Position numbers and translations under genes: made by a program | Shown here: positions 21,296 to 34,176 of the stretch, piece by piece | How the letters are laid out: the number at the start of each line of letters is the position of its first letter | Numbering within the stretch: position 1 is the stretch's first letter | The notes under the pieces: generated by a model | The model's database searches: none | Told to the model about the DNA's origin: nothing | What the model saw: only the letters and a program-made list of their open reading frames with translations | From: Salminus brasiliensis | Taxonomy: Eukaryota; Chordata; Actinopteri; Characiformes; Bryconidae | NCBI RefSeq assembly: GCF_030463535.1 | Contig: NC_132896.1 | Coordinates: forward strand, 27,071,209 to 27,135,208 | Direction of reading: 5' to 3' | Length of the DNA stretch: 64,000 bases

Positions 21296-24200
21296 TAAGG
21301 ATATTGACACTTGACATTGTTCCTAAGACTGTACCTGGAAAAAGGGACTGGTTGTTCCAGTTTGCAAAGGTACCAGTGAGCTTATTTTCTCCCAGTTCAT
21401 GCTCACTGCAGCAGCTCTCCAGCAACTGGACCACTGTCCATCTTCTGTAAGGCCACCAAACTCGGTTCACCCCATTCCCTCCTTGATCAGTGTGCTCTTT
21501 TACCGTTTAGGTAGGCCCAAAGCAAGTTTGACTTGGTCAAAAGTACGTCATCCTCTCATGCCTCACATAGTCAGTGTTCCCAACTTTATTGTACATGATG
21601 GCTTTTTAAACCGTTGCTGTTGACTTTTGTTTTTGTTGTGATTTGTTAATTATGAAGGATATGATCCAAACCTGATTGAAATGTGCCCTTCGGGTCAAAA
21701 AGACATGTCTTCTCCTTCTGTTCTGCTGTATACAGGTACTTCATTGCTTCAAATTGAAGTAATATGAGCGTTGACGGGTCCACATTTCTCGCAGTCATTG
21801 CCTAGACGATATTTAAATACTGCACCAGTGTTCCAGCGTTGAAAAGTATGGAAGAAAGGATTGCAGTGGATGGCAATGTCTGTGTATATGCTTGAAATAA
21901 TAATTATTAAATAAAACATAATTATTAAATATATAAAAAGGTCAATCTTCAGAGCTCTTAATTCAGTAGCATTTACTCACTGTCAATAAACATTTTCTAT
22001 CCAACACATGAGTCATTCAAGGCATTCATTCATTACATTTATTTAGTTTGTAATTGAAAAAGGCATATCAAGGAAACCTGTTATTTTTCTGTCTTTGGAT
22101 TGTGGTGTCCAATTTAAGCAGTAGTTCATACAATCTTATTTTAAGTAAAATAAATTAAATTTAAGTGTGGTTTATAAACAAGTCCCCTGATCCCCAGTTT
22201 TGGTCCTGTAGTAGGACAGGGCAAGGCACAGCATATCAAATTCCTGAATTTATTTAGCTAACTGTTTTAAAAATGATTTTAGCAAGTTTTTTTTTTTGTT
22301 AGCAACTTTAATATCTGCTACAAATGGAGAGACTTGACTACTGTTTCTTGACTACTGTTTCTGGATAATTCAGTCAGATGTGGCCCAAAAGTGCAAATAT
22401 AACAATTTACGCCATAAGCCAGTTCAGTTGCATATGTGCATAAAAGCTTCCAACAAACTAAAAGTTGTGAATAGACCAGGAGGGTGGTGTTCTTTTTGGT
22501 GTGATTTATTTATTTAAGGCATAGTAGTATATCTGTCTAAAATGTAAAAACCAGCCCTGCTATGTGGAGGCAGTGCTTCAGCCTGACTTTAAACTGGTTA
22601 TATACTTTAAATGGTTTCTCTGTTAAAGGCACCAAAAACTGTAATGAAAGATTTAAATAATATATGTGTGAATTATGGGTATAATTTACAAAATAATTTT
22701 TCTATAATAGATTAACTAAAACAGGTTTCAGGATGAATCTGGAGAATAGTTTCTCTGATTGTTTAGAGATTGCATTACATTGTCATGTGAATATGAAAAT
22801 ATGACCAGAGGCACACTTTACTTAAACCTGTTTAACTACAGGTGCATGTAACAGTTTCCTCTATGTTAGGTTGTGCCTCACTCTCTCCTATCTCTGACTA
22901 CATGTTCTGGCCTGTTCCTGTAGTAACGCTTCCCTGCCTGAGCAGAATGGGTTGCATGATCATGTGCTGTTTGCATTGTTATGTGGTCATAACTCACAGC
23001 TTAGACAAAATATACATCCCATTCCAACCAGGAGACCCAGCTCTTTAGGAGTCAGTGTGGTTATTAATTAAAATATTAACAAAGAACTAAACCAATCGTC
23101 CAAATATTTTTTTTCTACATTTATTTGCCAGATAAAAGGGACAGAAATGACATGAATAATGGTGTGTACTTAAAAAATAGAATGTACCATATATATATAA
23201 CTGTATTAAAATTAGTGCCAAGTGTGAAACAGTTTTATCAAGCCATTTATTTTTCTATTTTATGTCACTGATCCACATTGTCCTCCTACACATCTACAAA
23301 TTGGTGCTTATATAGAAATGTAGAAATTAAATTAAAAAAAGATTTTTATTTGAATGTTAATAATTATATAGTAATATATAGTAATATATAGTAGTAAATA
23401 AAATATTTGTAAAAGCAGGTCTGAGTTCTTCAGCAGGAAAACATCCTCATCTTTTTAGGAATTTAATGAGGCTCTTGTCTCGACCCATCTCAAAGTAATA
23501 AACATAATAATACATGTAGGATGTGTCATTATTGCTAAATACGTCGGGCACATCACTCTAAATCATCATATTTTACTGTAAACAGTCTGATTAGCAGGTA
23601 CACTCAGGGACTTTTATTTTGAAGTGCAGCCGGAGAAAAGGGACCATCTGTGACGGACCAATAGCTATAAATCTGACAGTTATTTTACTATTAATTTAAT
23701 TAGTTTTTTACCAACATTTTACAATTTAGCCACGACGCTTAATAGAGCCGATAGCAATAATAAACAATAAATAAGCAAAAAAGAAATTTTAAAAAAGTGA
23801 TGCTAGCAGCTAGCAGCTAGCTAACATCGTTGAATTTGAGCGGATTTTAATTGATATAATAATATTTTGCTCACTAATGTCATAATAAACCTTAAACTGC
23901 TACAGGTTTAGCTAAGTATTTTGAACAGGACTAAAAGATTAATCTGAAAAATTCAGCCTGGTTATTCATTCATGTAGGCGGAGATAGCAGTGATTCAATC
24001 AATGGGTTACAGGCAGTGCCTGTCATCTCATCAAGGTCTCATCAAGTTAATAACATCATTTATCCAGATATAAATACCAACAAGTGTCCTTAATACATAG
24101 TTTACATCAGTGTGGGGAACCAGGTCTGGCTCATTAATAATCCTTGGTGAGTTGTTAGAGCGGAGAACACTGTAAAAGTGCAGAACCAGGCTTGAGACTT

Positions 24201-24999
24201 ACTAGGGGATGTTTGTAAGGATCATTTGGACTGTTTCTGTTGATCAATTTATGAGGAAATGTTCATGAAGCCGAAAAATTTTAATGGAGACAACTCTCCC
24301 ACTATAAAACATGACATGACAGCAACAGACATACTAGTAGTAATTGTGCAGCACAAATTTAGTAGGGATGTAGGGCTTCTGAGACTGCTATCGTTCATAG
24401 TTTGTTGTGCATTGGTTTCTGTAGATATTCCAGCACACCTAAGCATGCTATTGTTTTAAACAGGGCAGAATGAAATCAAGAACCTTAAAAAGTTCAGAAA
24501 AACATATAATATTCCTAATTGTGGGTGAAGTGCACCTTTAAACTCAGAGCTATTTGAAAATCATCTAAAATTACTAATAAGAAATTAGGTTAAGTTCATT
24601 ACATCCAAGATTAACTGGCCAAACCAGGACCAGAAGCTTTAACAACACTGAGAAAAATGCATGGGCATGATCTGTGATTTCCTCCCTCAATCTGCAATCT
24701 GTGCTGAGGCAGCTGGTTTGTGCGACGTATCAAGACAAGACAAAAGGATAAAATAGTTAAATAAGTGAAAGACGATAAGTGCAAGCAGGTCTATACTGCA
24801 GGCTGACCCTGAAATTAAGCCAATTAGCTCAAAGGGAGGCGCAAGAGAATCAGAGGGTAATTGTGTAGCATTCATTTAGTGATGTAGGGCTTCTGAGATT
24901 GCTACTGTTCATATTTTAATGTGCGCTGGTTTCTATATATATATATTCCAAGACGCAACTGTTTTAAACAGGACGAGGTTAAGTTAAATACATAAAATA
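21296..24999. other. prelid1 3' UTR and convergent spacer to mxd3
   Basis: AATAAA motifs near 21912 and 21985 probably end prelid1. From there to about 24.3 kb I see only AT-rich DNA with no supportable exon. From 24354 the sequence repeats parts of the mxd3 3' flank. Confidence 0.55.
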
Positions 25000-26092
25000 T
25001 TTATTTGTACAAAAGGTTTACATTGATAAAAAAATGCTACATATGAGTACACAGAGAGGAGATAAATACAGAGGTGTTCCAATGATGTACAAAAAGTTCA
25101 TAAGGCATTTGGTGTTCACAATCACATATACAGTGTACTATTTAGCTGTGTACATTTACACTGAATTACTGTACAAATGTAAAACAAACAAAATAAAACA
25201 AGCATGACTGTTAAAGTACATCATTAGCATTAGTTGCATAAATGACTTGCGCGTTTCAGCAGAACTTTTGCCGTTATATCCAACATATTTTGCTACTTCA
25301 AAACATAATGAGTTGCACATACAGCTGTGGTAAAAAGAGGCTTAACTTATAGAAACACTCCTTCGAGGTGTACACTAGCTACTACTTAAAAATGGGGAAA
25401 TTTCTCTAATCATCTACATCCTCATCTAAAATACACCTAACGTCCCGAAAGGGCTTGGGCCGAATTGATCCGAATGGCACTAACTATTAGCCTACCAACT
25501 ATTAGTGGGAACTACTGAAGTTGTGGAACTTTGTGAGGAAGGACCAACTCCCATTTTAACTCGTACAGCAACAAATCAGAGCCTCAAAGGCGTACTTCAC
25601 CCCAAGTATGCCAGTACAGTGCAGTTAGCTGTATGTAAATGAGCTCATATTAACATCCCAATTACACTTTAGACACTAGTGGCAACATTTTCTATTTGTG
25701 GGTGAAGTGCACCTTTAAACTTGGAGCTATTTCATCTAAAATCATCTAAAATAACTAGTAAGAAATCTAAAGTTCATTACATCCAAATTTAACTGGCCAA
25801 ACCAGGACCAGAAGCTTTAACAACACTGAGAAAAATGCATGGGCATGATCTGTGATTTCCTCTCTCAATCTGCAATCCTAACAGGGAAGCCCTGAATGGG
25901 TACGAAACGATGTAAGTGCTGAGGCAGCTGGTTTGTGCAACGTATCGAGACAAGACAAAAGGATAAAATAGTTAAATAAGTGAAAGACGATAAGTGCAAG
26001 CAGGTCTATACTGCAGGCTGACCCTGAAATTAAGCCAATTAGCTCAAAGGGAGGCGACTGACAAGTGCAAGAGAATCAGAGGGTAAATTAGG
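24354..26092. repeat. Local duplication in the mxd3 3' flank
   Basis: Block X (about 24360-24475, with GATGTAGGGCTTCTGAGA and TTGTTTTAAACAGG) recurs at about 24878-24980. Block Y (about 24520-24858, with GTGGGTGAAGTGCACCTTTA and CAGGTCTATACTGCAGGCTG) recurs at about 25697-26085 with over 90% identity by eye. The order is X-Y-X'-Y', with about 0.7 kb between X' and Y' that is absent between X and Y. Confidence 0.85.
25000..25005 (-). terminator. mxd3: Candidate mxd3 poly(A) signal
   Basis: AATAAA on the minus strand, which would give mxd3 a 3' UTR of about 1.4 kb. There are other A/T-rich candidates nearby, so this choice is tentative. Confidence 0.35.
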
Positions 26093-26380
26093 AAGGAAAA
26101 ACCATGTCCATGTTGTTGCACATCTGTTAAAAAAACAGTGTGTCTGTCTAGAGCACCACATCATTTTTTTTTTTTCTCAGGGAAAAACAAAACAAAAAAA
26201 ATCACCAAAAATTCCAGTCATGCTTGCAAAAAGCCTGAGTATGATGGTTAAAAATGGCAGCAGAGTGTTTTTCTGGCAAGCCACCAGATATTTTTGGTTT
26301 GAGGCCCGTTGTGTTCGTCCTGGACCTCAAAATACCGTTTTTGGAATGTGTCTGAATTCGTGCTAGCAGCTGTATGGTCG

Positions 26381-29300
26381 TCATAACCAGGCATTATCAG
26401 GTGTAGAATAACTATGATCAACAGTTTGTGCCATGCCTAGACCGTCAGACTCCAAAGTCCACACCATGCTCTCAACGTCGATCTCCACGTCCTCTGTAAC
26501 AGGAGAACAGACAGAATTTGATAATGCTTCATACTTAGCTGCCCGTTACACCTTAAAAGCAGGTCATCGGCAGAAATAACAAAGACCTGCTGTAATGTTC
26601 ATAATTCTCATAACCCACTGATGTACGCCTAGAGAATCTGTCAGATGTGTGGATTCTAACCATTCAACAAACACCATATTTGTGTAGAAGGGGTGATATC
26701 ATTATTTATATATTTGATAGTGACTGATGGATAAAATTGATAAAAAGAGAAAAATGCAGGAATCAGTAAATGTACCAAACCTGTTACTACACATGTAAAT
26801 TAAATGTAAGTGTAACCTTGTAATTACATTTTAACAATAATAACTAAATAAGGGTTAACAACTTTTATACAATTACGTTACTAATCACACATTGCCAAAA
26901 AAAGTAATTACATAGTAATAGGACTTGATAAACAGAAGGTACTTTAGTTAGGATTTTAATTTATATATATATATAAACTTACTGCTTCTGAAAATTAAAA
27001 AGAAGAGCAGCATGTCTATCAGTCATTACCATTTTACATCAGCAACAAGTGATTGTGAATTTACCTCTGTCTGAATCAGATCTCTCTGAGCTTACAGCTG
27101 AGCCCAAGCTGTCATTTCGCATCCTCTCAGAGCCACCCTGCAGCTGCTGCAGCCGAATGCGCAGTTCCTGCTGCTCCCAGCGCAGTCGGTCCTTTAGCAG
27201 TTCAGCCCGCTCGTCCTGTTCCTGCAGCTTCTGCAAACACATAGCCAGCCGGATGAGCACACTGCCACACAGCCATCAGCCGCGTACCACACAGCCGTCA
27301 GCCGCGTACCACACAGCCGTCAGCCGCGTACCACACAGCCGTCAGCCGCGTACCACACAGCCGTCAGCCGCGTACCACACAGCAATCAGCCGCGTACCAC
27401 ACAGCAATCAGCCATGTACTATTTTTGAACAATTCTGCCAAACGCAATGAGTGACATGCAAAAAATCTCATAGGTGTGGCTAGATAAAAAGTATCATAAA
27501 AACAATTAACAAAAAACAAGATAGTGTTTCCAACCTAAATAGATAAATAATAAAATAAATAAACATGATCAATCTGTGCATTAATGTCCCAAAAACAAGC
27601 TGTTTTTAGGTTATTGGGTATTATACAATAACGGTAAAACATAATTACTCTAAATTACTTCTAAATACCAAGTACAAATTTCCAGCCTTCTACTCTATCA
27701 TAGCACACATTACGTTAGTATTCATGGTGCAGCTGGCAAACGGACAAAAGTCTGGCTAAAAGATAAGACAGATGTAAATTCTTAGACATGCGGTTACACC
27801 CACTGGACCACCTTAACATTCTACGCCTGGATGACGTGGTAAATGCAACCCCACCTGCTGTAACAACGGTCTTAACCACACCTGCTACAGCTCCACCCCA
27901 TTCTGCATCCCCAGAATTCTGAGTGCACCTGTTTCTAGTTTACACAAATCCTTCTGTAAAGTCTATAAATAGGGCACCCCCACCCCCAGTCCAGTGTTAA
28001 GCCTGGCCATAGTGCATGTAAACACTTCTAAATGTGCCTTGTCTGATGCGTCTTATGATTCTCTGTAGCTGTGGACCTGTTTACAACTGTGAATTTAGAT
28101 TGAGATTGGGCTCTGATCTGTTTGCAGTGTGAATCGTAGTCCTGAATTTCTATATGCATGTAGTGTAACATAGGAAAAACAACTGTAGGAAAGGCTGTTT
28201 AAATGAACAGGGGTTGTTGCTCTTTTTAAGGGTCAAGTAACAAAATCCTACTGTTGCCTACATGAGACTATTCACGTGTTGCCTGATTTTTTTTCAAGCC
28301 AAAAAACAACCACAGTGGCACAGTATAAAAAAAACTGATTCTTTACTAAAGGCATATAACCACCTAAATGCATAAACAGCTCTTTATGCATTTAATAGCA
28401 CCAATTATTACAGGGACCTGTTAGCCTTTTCTGTAGGGGTGCAGCATATTTATCTACATATCTGCCAACAGGTGTGGGTGTCAGAGGAGTAGCTGTACCA
28501 ATAGTTGTCTGTCAACATACTTCAATGTAACATGTACACTAGGTGGGAGTGTCCAAACCAGAACGTACAGAAAACGAACAGGAAAGTCTAGTGGTTTCTT
28601 ATCCCTGTCCAAGAATTAATAACTTCATTGTTGTAGTATTTCGTTTAGAACAGCCGATCCTAAAACTGCTTAACTGCTGCAGCTTTCAGCCAATCAGCTT
28701 GTGTGTGATGTAGAGCTAAGTGCTAAGCGTAGGTGACATTTTGTAGGTGTGCACAAACTGAGGCCTCTGCAAATCTTTGTGAGCTCTTCTCAATGAACCC
28801 ATTCACTGTAGAGGATTAACAGTTATTATAAGTAACTGTGTTAAAGTATGTAGAGGATGTGAACTTCCACTTACTTAGAAAGTCAACAAAACATGTATTT
28901 TGACCACGGGGTCTCTAAACTTTTGCATACAACTCCAAGTTAGCTATTATTTTAAGGCAGCTACAGCTATTATACTTGTAGCTGTTAGTTAGCTATTATA
29001 CTTTAAAAGTCAAACTTCAAGGCTGTTTTCAACCTAAACTCTATCAGTCACATCTATGACCACTGACAATTTTTCTGACTTAATAGAACTCAATGGACAA
29101 GTGCTGAGGCAACAGGGTATTTAAACAGCAAAAAAGCTTAAATAGTCCTTAATAAACAATATTTTATGCAATAAGATAGACGCAACTTGTGGGCAGTAAA
29201 AAAAATCCATCACTTTGGCAAACTAATGCTTTTTCCATCACCTTCTATCTCCACTCATCACTCTTTTTCCACAGTGACACGGCAGAAGCCAAATATATGC

Positions 29301-31874
29301 CTGCTGACAAAGCTGACACCATACTCAATATCCTCCAGTATGTTCACAGACATTAGAGCACAGTAACTAACATTGTTTGAACTCATCTTCTCACCTTTAT
29401 GTGCAGCTGCGCCCTCCTAAGCAGGTTCAGAGTGGTGTTCCTCGTCGAGTCAGAGGACAGCGGGACCTGCTGCTTTAACTGCTCCAGGCAGTGTCGCAAC
29501 TGAGCTCGCCTGCAAACGGAAAGCATACATTTAATTACTGAACATAGGCCCAAACCTGCAATGCAGTGTGCTGAGAAATGCCCAGTGGAACAGAGATTAC
29601 AAGCAGGACGTAGATCATACCTGTGCTTTTCCAATTCATTGTGAACTGACCTGAAAGAGGAAAAGGAGACGTTACTTAATAAAGTACAGTGAAGAGTGTT
29701 ATTACACACAACTTCATTTATACACAGTAGATTAACTGAAGTGTCTCCAGCAAAACAGATGTTCATCAGTCTGGACCACCAATTAAAGTTAATTAAAATT
29801 AAACACTCTTTACATCACACCCCAAACACATTACAACAATGTTATTAGTACACAAACTACAACTCAAGACGGTTAGCTCTTCTAAGAATAAACACTTAAT
29901 GGTCAGAAACAAAAGTTAAGGTGTTGGACAGTACTGATACAGTTTATATTTTAGTAGTTAAACTCACGAACCCATGTTCTCTAAGTATTGATACTTGTGG
30001 TCTTTGGGTGCTCCTGGTCAAATGACACATTTAGTTGATTTTCTGTATAAACAGTAAATGTTAATAATTAAAATAATAATTTTGCATTTTTATTCATATC
30101 TAAATGTAATCTGTTCTCTACATTTTCTAAATTAAACATTATGTAGTAACATAACATTTAACATATAGAACATGCTATTACTTTTGCACAGGCCACATTT
30201 AATACATATACTGTCTATTTTTTTGCAACGTGTTAAAGTAAGGTACTAAATTGTGCTTTGGAATATGCAAAAGTGTGTGTCTGTACAGTGTAGAGGATGT
30301 GAGTAATTTACACAAAAACAACAAAATATGTCATTTGACTGGGGTGCATTAACCCATGTTTAAAAAAAAAAAAAAAAAAGCTTGACTGCTTGTTTCAATT
30401 TAACTGTTGTTTCCGTTTTTTTCTCTTCCACAGCTTTTAACCATACAGTTTCCAAAAGGAAACCAAGTAGAGAAATACCATTTAGTTTAGGTCAATGTTC
30501 AATGTTGATATTTGATGATCTCCTTATTGAACTCCAGAAGAGCAGAATGTTGAGGTGATGCTGATCTACTGTGCTAAAATATGTCTATCTCATTCATTTT
30601 ACTGCATTTTCAACCCTATTGCAATTAACGTTATATTTACCTGTAATGCAGATTTTTTGAATGCGAGGCTCAGTTTTTACAGCTGCTGTGGCAGCTAGAC
30701 TCAAAATAGCTGACTAATGCTAGCTAGTGACAATGTTACATAGTTAAATATAAAAATATTTACATTTTAAAAATAGTTATGTATTGGTATTGGCTCACAG
30801 CTCCTCATACCAGCATGTCCTTTTTAGTTAGTTTTACAAACGTAATTACAACTGCAATAAATAATGTGAGCTAGGTCAGCACACTGGTGCTGCTGGGACA
30901 CCTATACCAAAACCTCACAGGGGTTTTAATGCATGAGAGTTTTAATAACAACCTTATGACATTTTTTCCATGATATTTAAAAGACTTTTTTTTTTTTTTT
31001 ACATTATTGCAATATTTTGTCATGTAGACAAAATGTACCAGAGCTATTTAAATACTGACATACTGAGAACCGTGATTTGTACTCAAAATATGCTTCACTT
31101 CATTTCATTAAATAAGACTGATTAATCTTTCTGTAATGAAACGTGCAGTAAATCAGCGCTTTTTAAGCACTTATACACTCACAAAAGCAGCCTGTGTATC
31201 ACGATAACACCATTTATCACAATACGATAAAAATACTGTCATACTGCTCAGCTCTAATGAGAAGCCAAGGGTCAGGTGCATCCAGCTAAAGATGCATCGG
31301 GCTTCACTCATACTTTTTTTTATTTTTTTATATGATTTTGGTATTAATTCAAGTAGCAATGAGTAGTTTATTTATAACAATAAACTATTATTATTATTTA
31401 TAAAATAATTTCTTATTCATTTCAGAATTAAAAAGAAGGCAAGTATTGTTTATGATTTGAAAATAATAGATTTTAAGTCATTTTAACCCATTAAAGAGAG
31501 TTATTGACATTGCAAGCCCACATTGTGTGAGCTTTGGGCTACAAAAATGGTGTAATTTATTTAGCATGTATTTTCAGGTAGCTATAGATAACTGTGAGAG
31601 CAGCACCAGCGCCGGCAGCTACAGACTCCGCTGAGAGCCAACCCGTCGAGTAAAAGGTGTGGGTAAATAAACTCACCTGCTGTTTCCTGGAGAAGTCCTT
31701 TTATTTTTCTGCCGGCTTCGTTTCTCCGAGTCTTTGCTGTAAAACGGGAGAGCTGAGGCGTAGCCGTGTTCAGCTTCTGATGGAAAAATAAAGAAGTTAG
31801 TTAGATAGATAGATATCTGACTAGCTGCTAGAACAAGAACAGCCCAGCTAGCACTTCCCGAGAGGACGCCCGCC

Positions 31875-31905
<31 letters not shown>

Positions 31906-32557
31906 ACATACACACATATAACGTTACCGTCCAAATATATTGATTTTTCTGCATGTGTAAATGACAGAAAATCGCCGTTAGATTATGGATGTCGACCCTG
32001 TGCAAAAGCGCAGTCTGTCGGACAGCGCCGTCGGGGTCTGCTCTGCTGTTTTTGTTATTTTTGGCGCCACCGGCTTTATTTTAATCACCAGAAAATAACC
32101 CACGCACTATTATGATTAGAAACCATGAGAGAAAAGTTAAGCAATCTGAGTAAATCGGTCGTGTTTGCAGTGTAAACCCTACTGTTGGTGTTTTTAATGC
32201 AGCTCGGTTTTCAAATGTACCGCCACTTCGCGCCTTTGTGTACAATGGGGGCTCGAATGTAGGTCACGGAGTCAAACCCAATACACCCACCGAAGAGGAC
32301 ACTGTCCACAACAAAAAAAACAGATGCAAACTTTAAAACGAGCGAGCTATATACCCAGTGGAGATCAGCTAGCTACTTATTCCCCCTTAAGCTGCAGGTA
32401 TTTTGTCCGAAAGTTGATAGTCTGCAGCGGGCTGGTCTCTTCCACTGACATCTGAAAATAATCGATTTGACAGAAGTCCGCCCGTACCTCTCTCTTTTCT
32501 TTCCAGGTATTCAGCAGCTTGCAGGAGCACTTGAATGTTGCAAGTGTTTACTTCCAT
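26381..32557 (-). CDS. mxd3: MAX dimerization protein 3 (MYC-network repressor)
   Basis: Six coding exons on the minus strand: 32488-32557, 31677-31776, 29621-29650, 29395-29509, 27065-27230 and 26381-26493. They total 594 nt (197 aa), in frame with GT-AG boundaries. MXD3 pairs with MAX at E-boxes and recruits SIN3-HDAC, opposing MYC. Seen: an N-terminal SIN3-interaction helix ([16 protein letters not shown], about residues 7-22); a bHLH starting at about 58 ([20 protein letters not shown]); a leucine zipper at about 108-136; and a serine-rich stretch ([10 protein letters not shown] is approximated by [11 protein letters not shown]) before an acidic C-terminus. The C-terminal end DHSY...NAWL resembles human MXD3 more than MXD1 or MXD4. 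PRELID1 and MXD3 are also neighbours in human. The 30-nt third exon is shorter than most, but the frame requires it. Confidence 0.92.
27264..27415. repeat. 22-bp minisatellite inside mxd3 intron 4
   Basis: About seven near-perfect copies of a 22-bp unit (ACACAGCCGTCAGCCGCGTA plus CC), with G/A changes in the outer copies. It starts about 33 bp from the exon at 27065-27230, on the acceptor side. An open frame on the plus strand crosses it and is an artefact. Confidence 0.95.
30905..31258. mobile_element. MITE-like element of the TATCGTGAT family, copy 2
   Basis: It shares words with 9768-10080: TGCAATATTTTGTCATGTAG, GTAATGAAACGTGCAGTAAA and, near the right end, TATCACGATAACACCATTTA. It lies in mxd3 intron 2. 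The right end (ACTGCTCAGCTCTAATGAG) resembles the AGCCCTAAT end of the copy at 59035-59345. Confidence 0.5.
31873..31920. repeat. C19 run followed by (CA)n in mxd3 intron 1
   Basis: An uninterrupted C run of 19 bases (31873-31891), then CA units. On the transcribed (minus-strand RNA) side this is a G run. Confidence 0.95.
32059..32237 (-). promoter_or_regulatory. mxd3: E2F-like sites in mxd3 intron 1 near exon 1
   Basis: TTTTGGCGCC at 32059-32068 fits the E2F consensus (TTTSSCGC). A second, weaker match (TTCGCGCC) lies at about 32227-32234. Both are within 0.5 kb of the mxd3 start codon. Mouse Mad3 is known to be cell-cycle and E2F1 regulated, so the motif is consistent, but binding is inferred. 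Confidence 0.4.
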
Positions 32558-32889
32558 AGCGAAAATGAAGTTAGCAAGCTACTGCCGAACTGGGCCAACA
32601 CCCGCAAAGCTGTGTGTGTGTACGTGTGTGTGTTTCTGCGATTGAACAGAGCGATTTGGCAGCTCCAGCTGCCACGTAATACGCGTCGGTTTGGCCACGC
32701 CCCCCGCGGCAGGGCCGCTCCCATGTTTTGCTGTGTTCGCTCAGTCCATGCTTTTATTGTTGAGGATTTGCGTTTTGTATTAAAATAAAAAATATATTTA
32801 TTTATTTATTATTAAATTCTCACTAGACTAGACAGCATAATTCTAAAAGAGGCAAAAAAAAATAATAATAACAACAACAACAATAATAA

Positions 32890-33132
32890 TAATGTTCATG
32901 TTCATGTTCAGGGAATACTGTGTGCAATACCAAAAGAGTCTTTTGCTGTAAATAATATTGTTATTGCTCTTTTAATTTTTAATTCTTATTTATATTGTGT
33001 ATATAGTGTAAATTATTTATCCAATTTTTTGTAACTGAGTGTCTTGCTATCCCTTTCTGCTGTTACACTGGGAATCCCCCCACTGCGGGACTAATAAAGG
33101 ACTATCTTATTTTATCTTATCTTATCTTAATA
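32890..33132 (+). mobile_element. Fragment of a LINE-type 3' end with TTATC tail
   Basis: The end reads CACTGCGGGACTAATAAAGG, then ACTATC and several TTATC units. This is the typical 3' end of some fish LINE families. No reverse-transcriptase frame is present, so only a 3' fragment could have been inserted, between mxd3 and rnf103. Confidence 0.5.
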
Positions 33133-33589
33133 ATACAACTTTTTTGCCTACAGTGCTTCAGTGTTTTGTTGAGAGCAGTCTCATGTTTGCAGTATTGATT
33201 AATTTAAAATAGCACCAAAATAACGAACATAGTGGCATCTAAAAAATCATTTTAAATAAAATATTAACAATATTTTCATAATTGTTGTGAGATTACTCGC
33301 AGGAGAGCAGCCATACATCACTCTTTTGTCTGTTTAACATCTAAAATGAACTTTGGAAACGAGTGGCAGTCCCAGCGAATATTGAATTGGGACTTTTATT
33401 TTGAATTTGAAAAAAAGACTCGGCAGAAAAGACTCGAATGTTATCGAAATGTGTGGAATTATACGTGTATCCTCTACCATATGTGTTACCGTATGAGTTT
33501 GCTTTCTAATCTAAATTAATCTGAGAAATAATATTAAAAATACTTTATTTTTCAAAGCAAATGATCGCCCGGCTTTTGTGTTGGGGTGG

Positions 33590-34176
33590 TTCGAGCGCGA
33601 GCGCGAGCGCAAGCGGAAGCGGAAGCAGGCCTATGACGTGATGTTGTTATGTATACCAGCTGACAGCCAGAGAGCGGTGGAGCCTCGACACGGCGGAGAA
33701 GAGCAAAACAGACAACATCTGGGGCCTTTCTGCGATTAACTGCTTTACTCTTCAGCGGTCTGGGTTGGAGCGGTATTGTAACGCGGTGAAATGGTGTCCA
33801 GATGAGGAGCTCGGCTGCTTTTGTCGTGTTTGAGCCGCGCTCTGTACAGACAGACAGGGCCACAACACACCGGCCTGCCGCGCTGCGCTTCATCAGGAAA
33901 GTTAGCCTCTTAGCAGTGCTGACAGCGACCATTACCACATATTAACCCCGGCGAGTGGAAATGGTTGGCTCTATAAGACCCAGCACGGCACCGCGAATGA
34001 AGTAGTGGTGTCTAGAAACCGCGAGGTGGTCGTTTGGAGTTCGCGTGTAAACGACGCAGACCCCCTCGGAGCTGACGGAGCGGCGTAGTAACGTTGGCCT
34101 CCAATGTCACACAGCACAACTCCTCACAACACCAGAATACACAAGAGAGCGAGCCTGTGAACCCCCCCGAGGAAAC
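33590..34176 (+). promoter_or_regulatory. rnf103: rnf103 CpG-rich promoter and 5' leader with a 47-codon uORF
   Basis: GC-rich, CpG-rich DNA starting with a short hexamer repeat (GCGAGC/GGAAGC at 33594-33629). If transcription starts upstream of 33790, the leader carries a 4-codon uORF (ATG 33791) and an overlapping 47-codon uORF (ATG 33802 to stop ending 33945) before the main ATG at 34177. Confidence 0.5.

Noticed and set aside
27049-27450. 133-codon plus-strand frame with HSRQPRTTQ-type repeats
   Set aside because: It is the antisense of an mxd3 exon fused to the 22-bp minisatellite.
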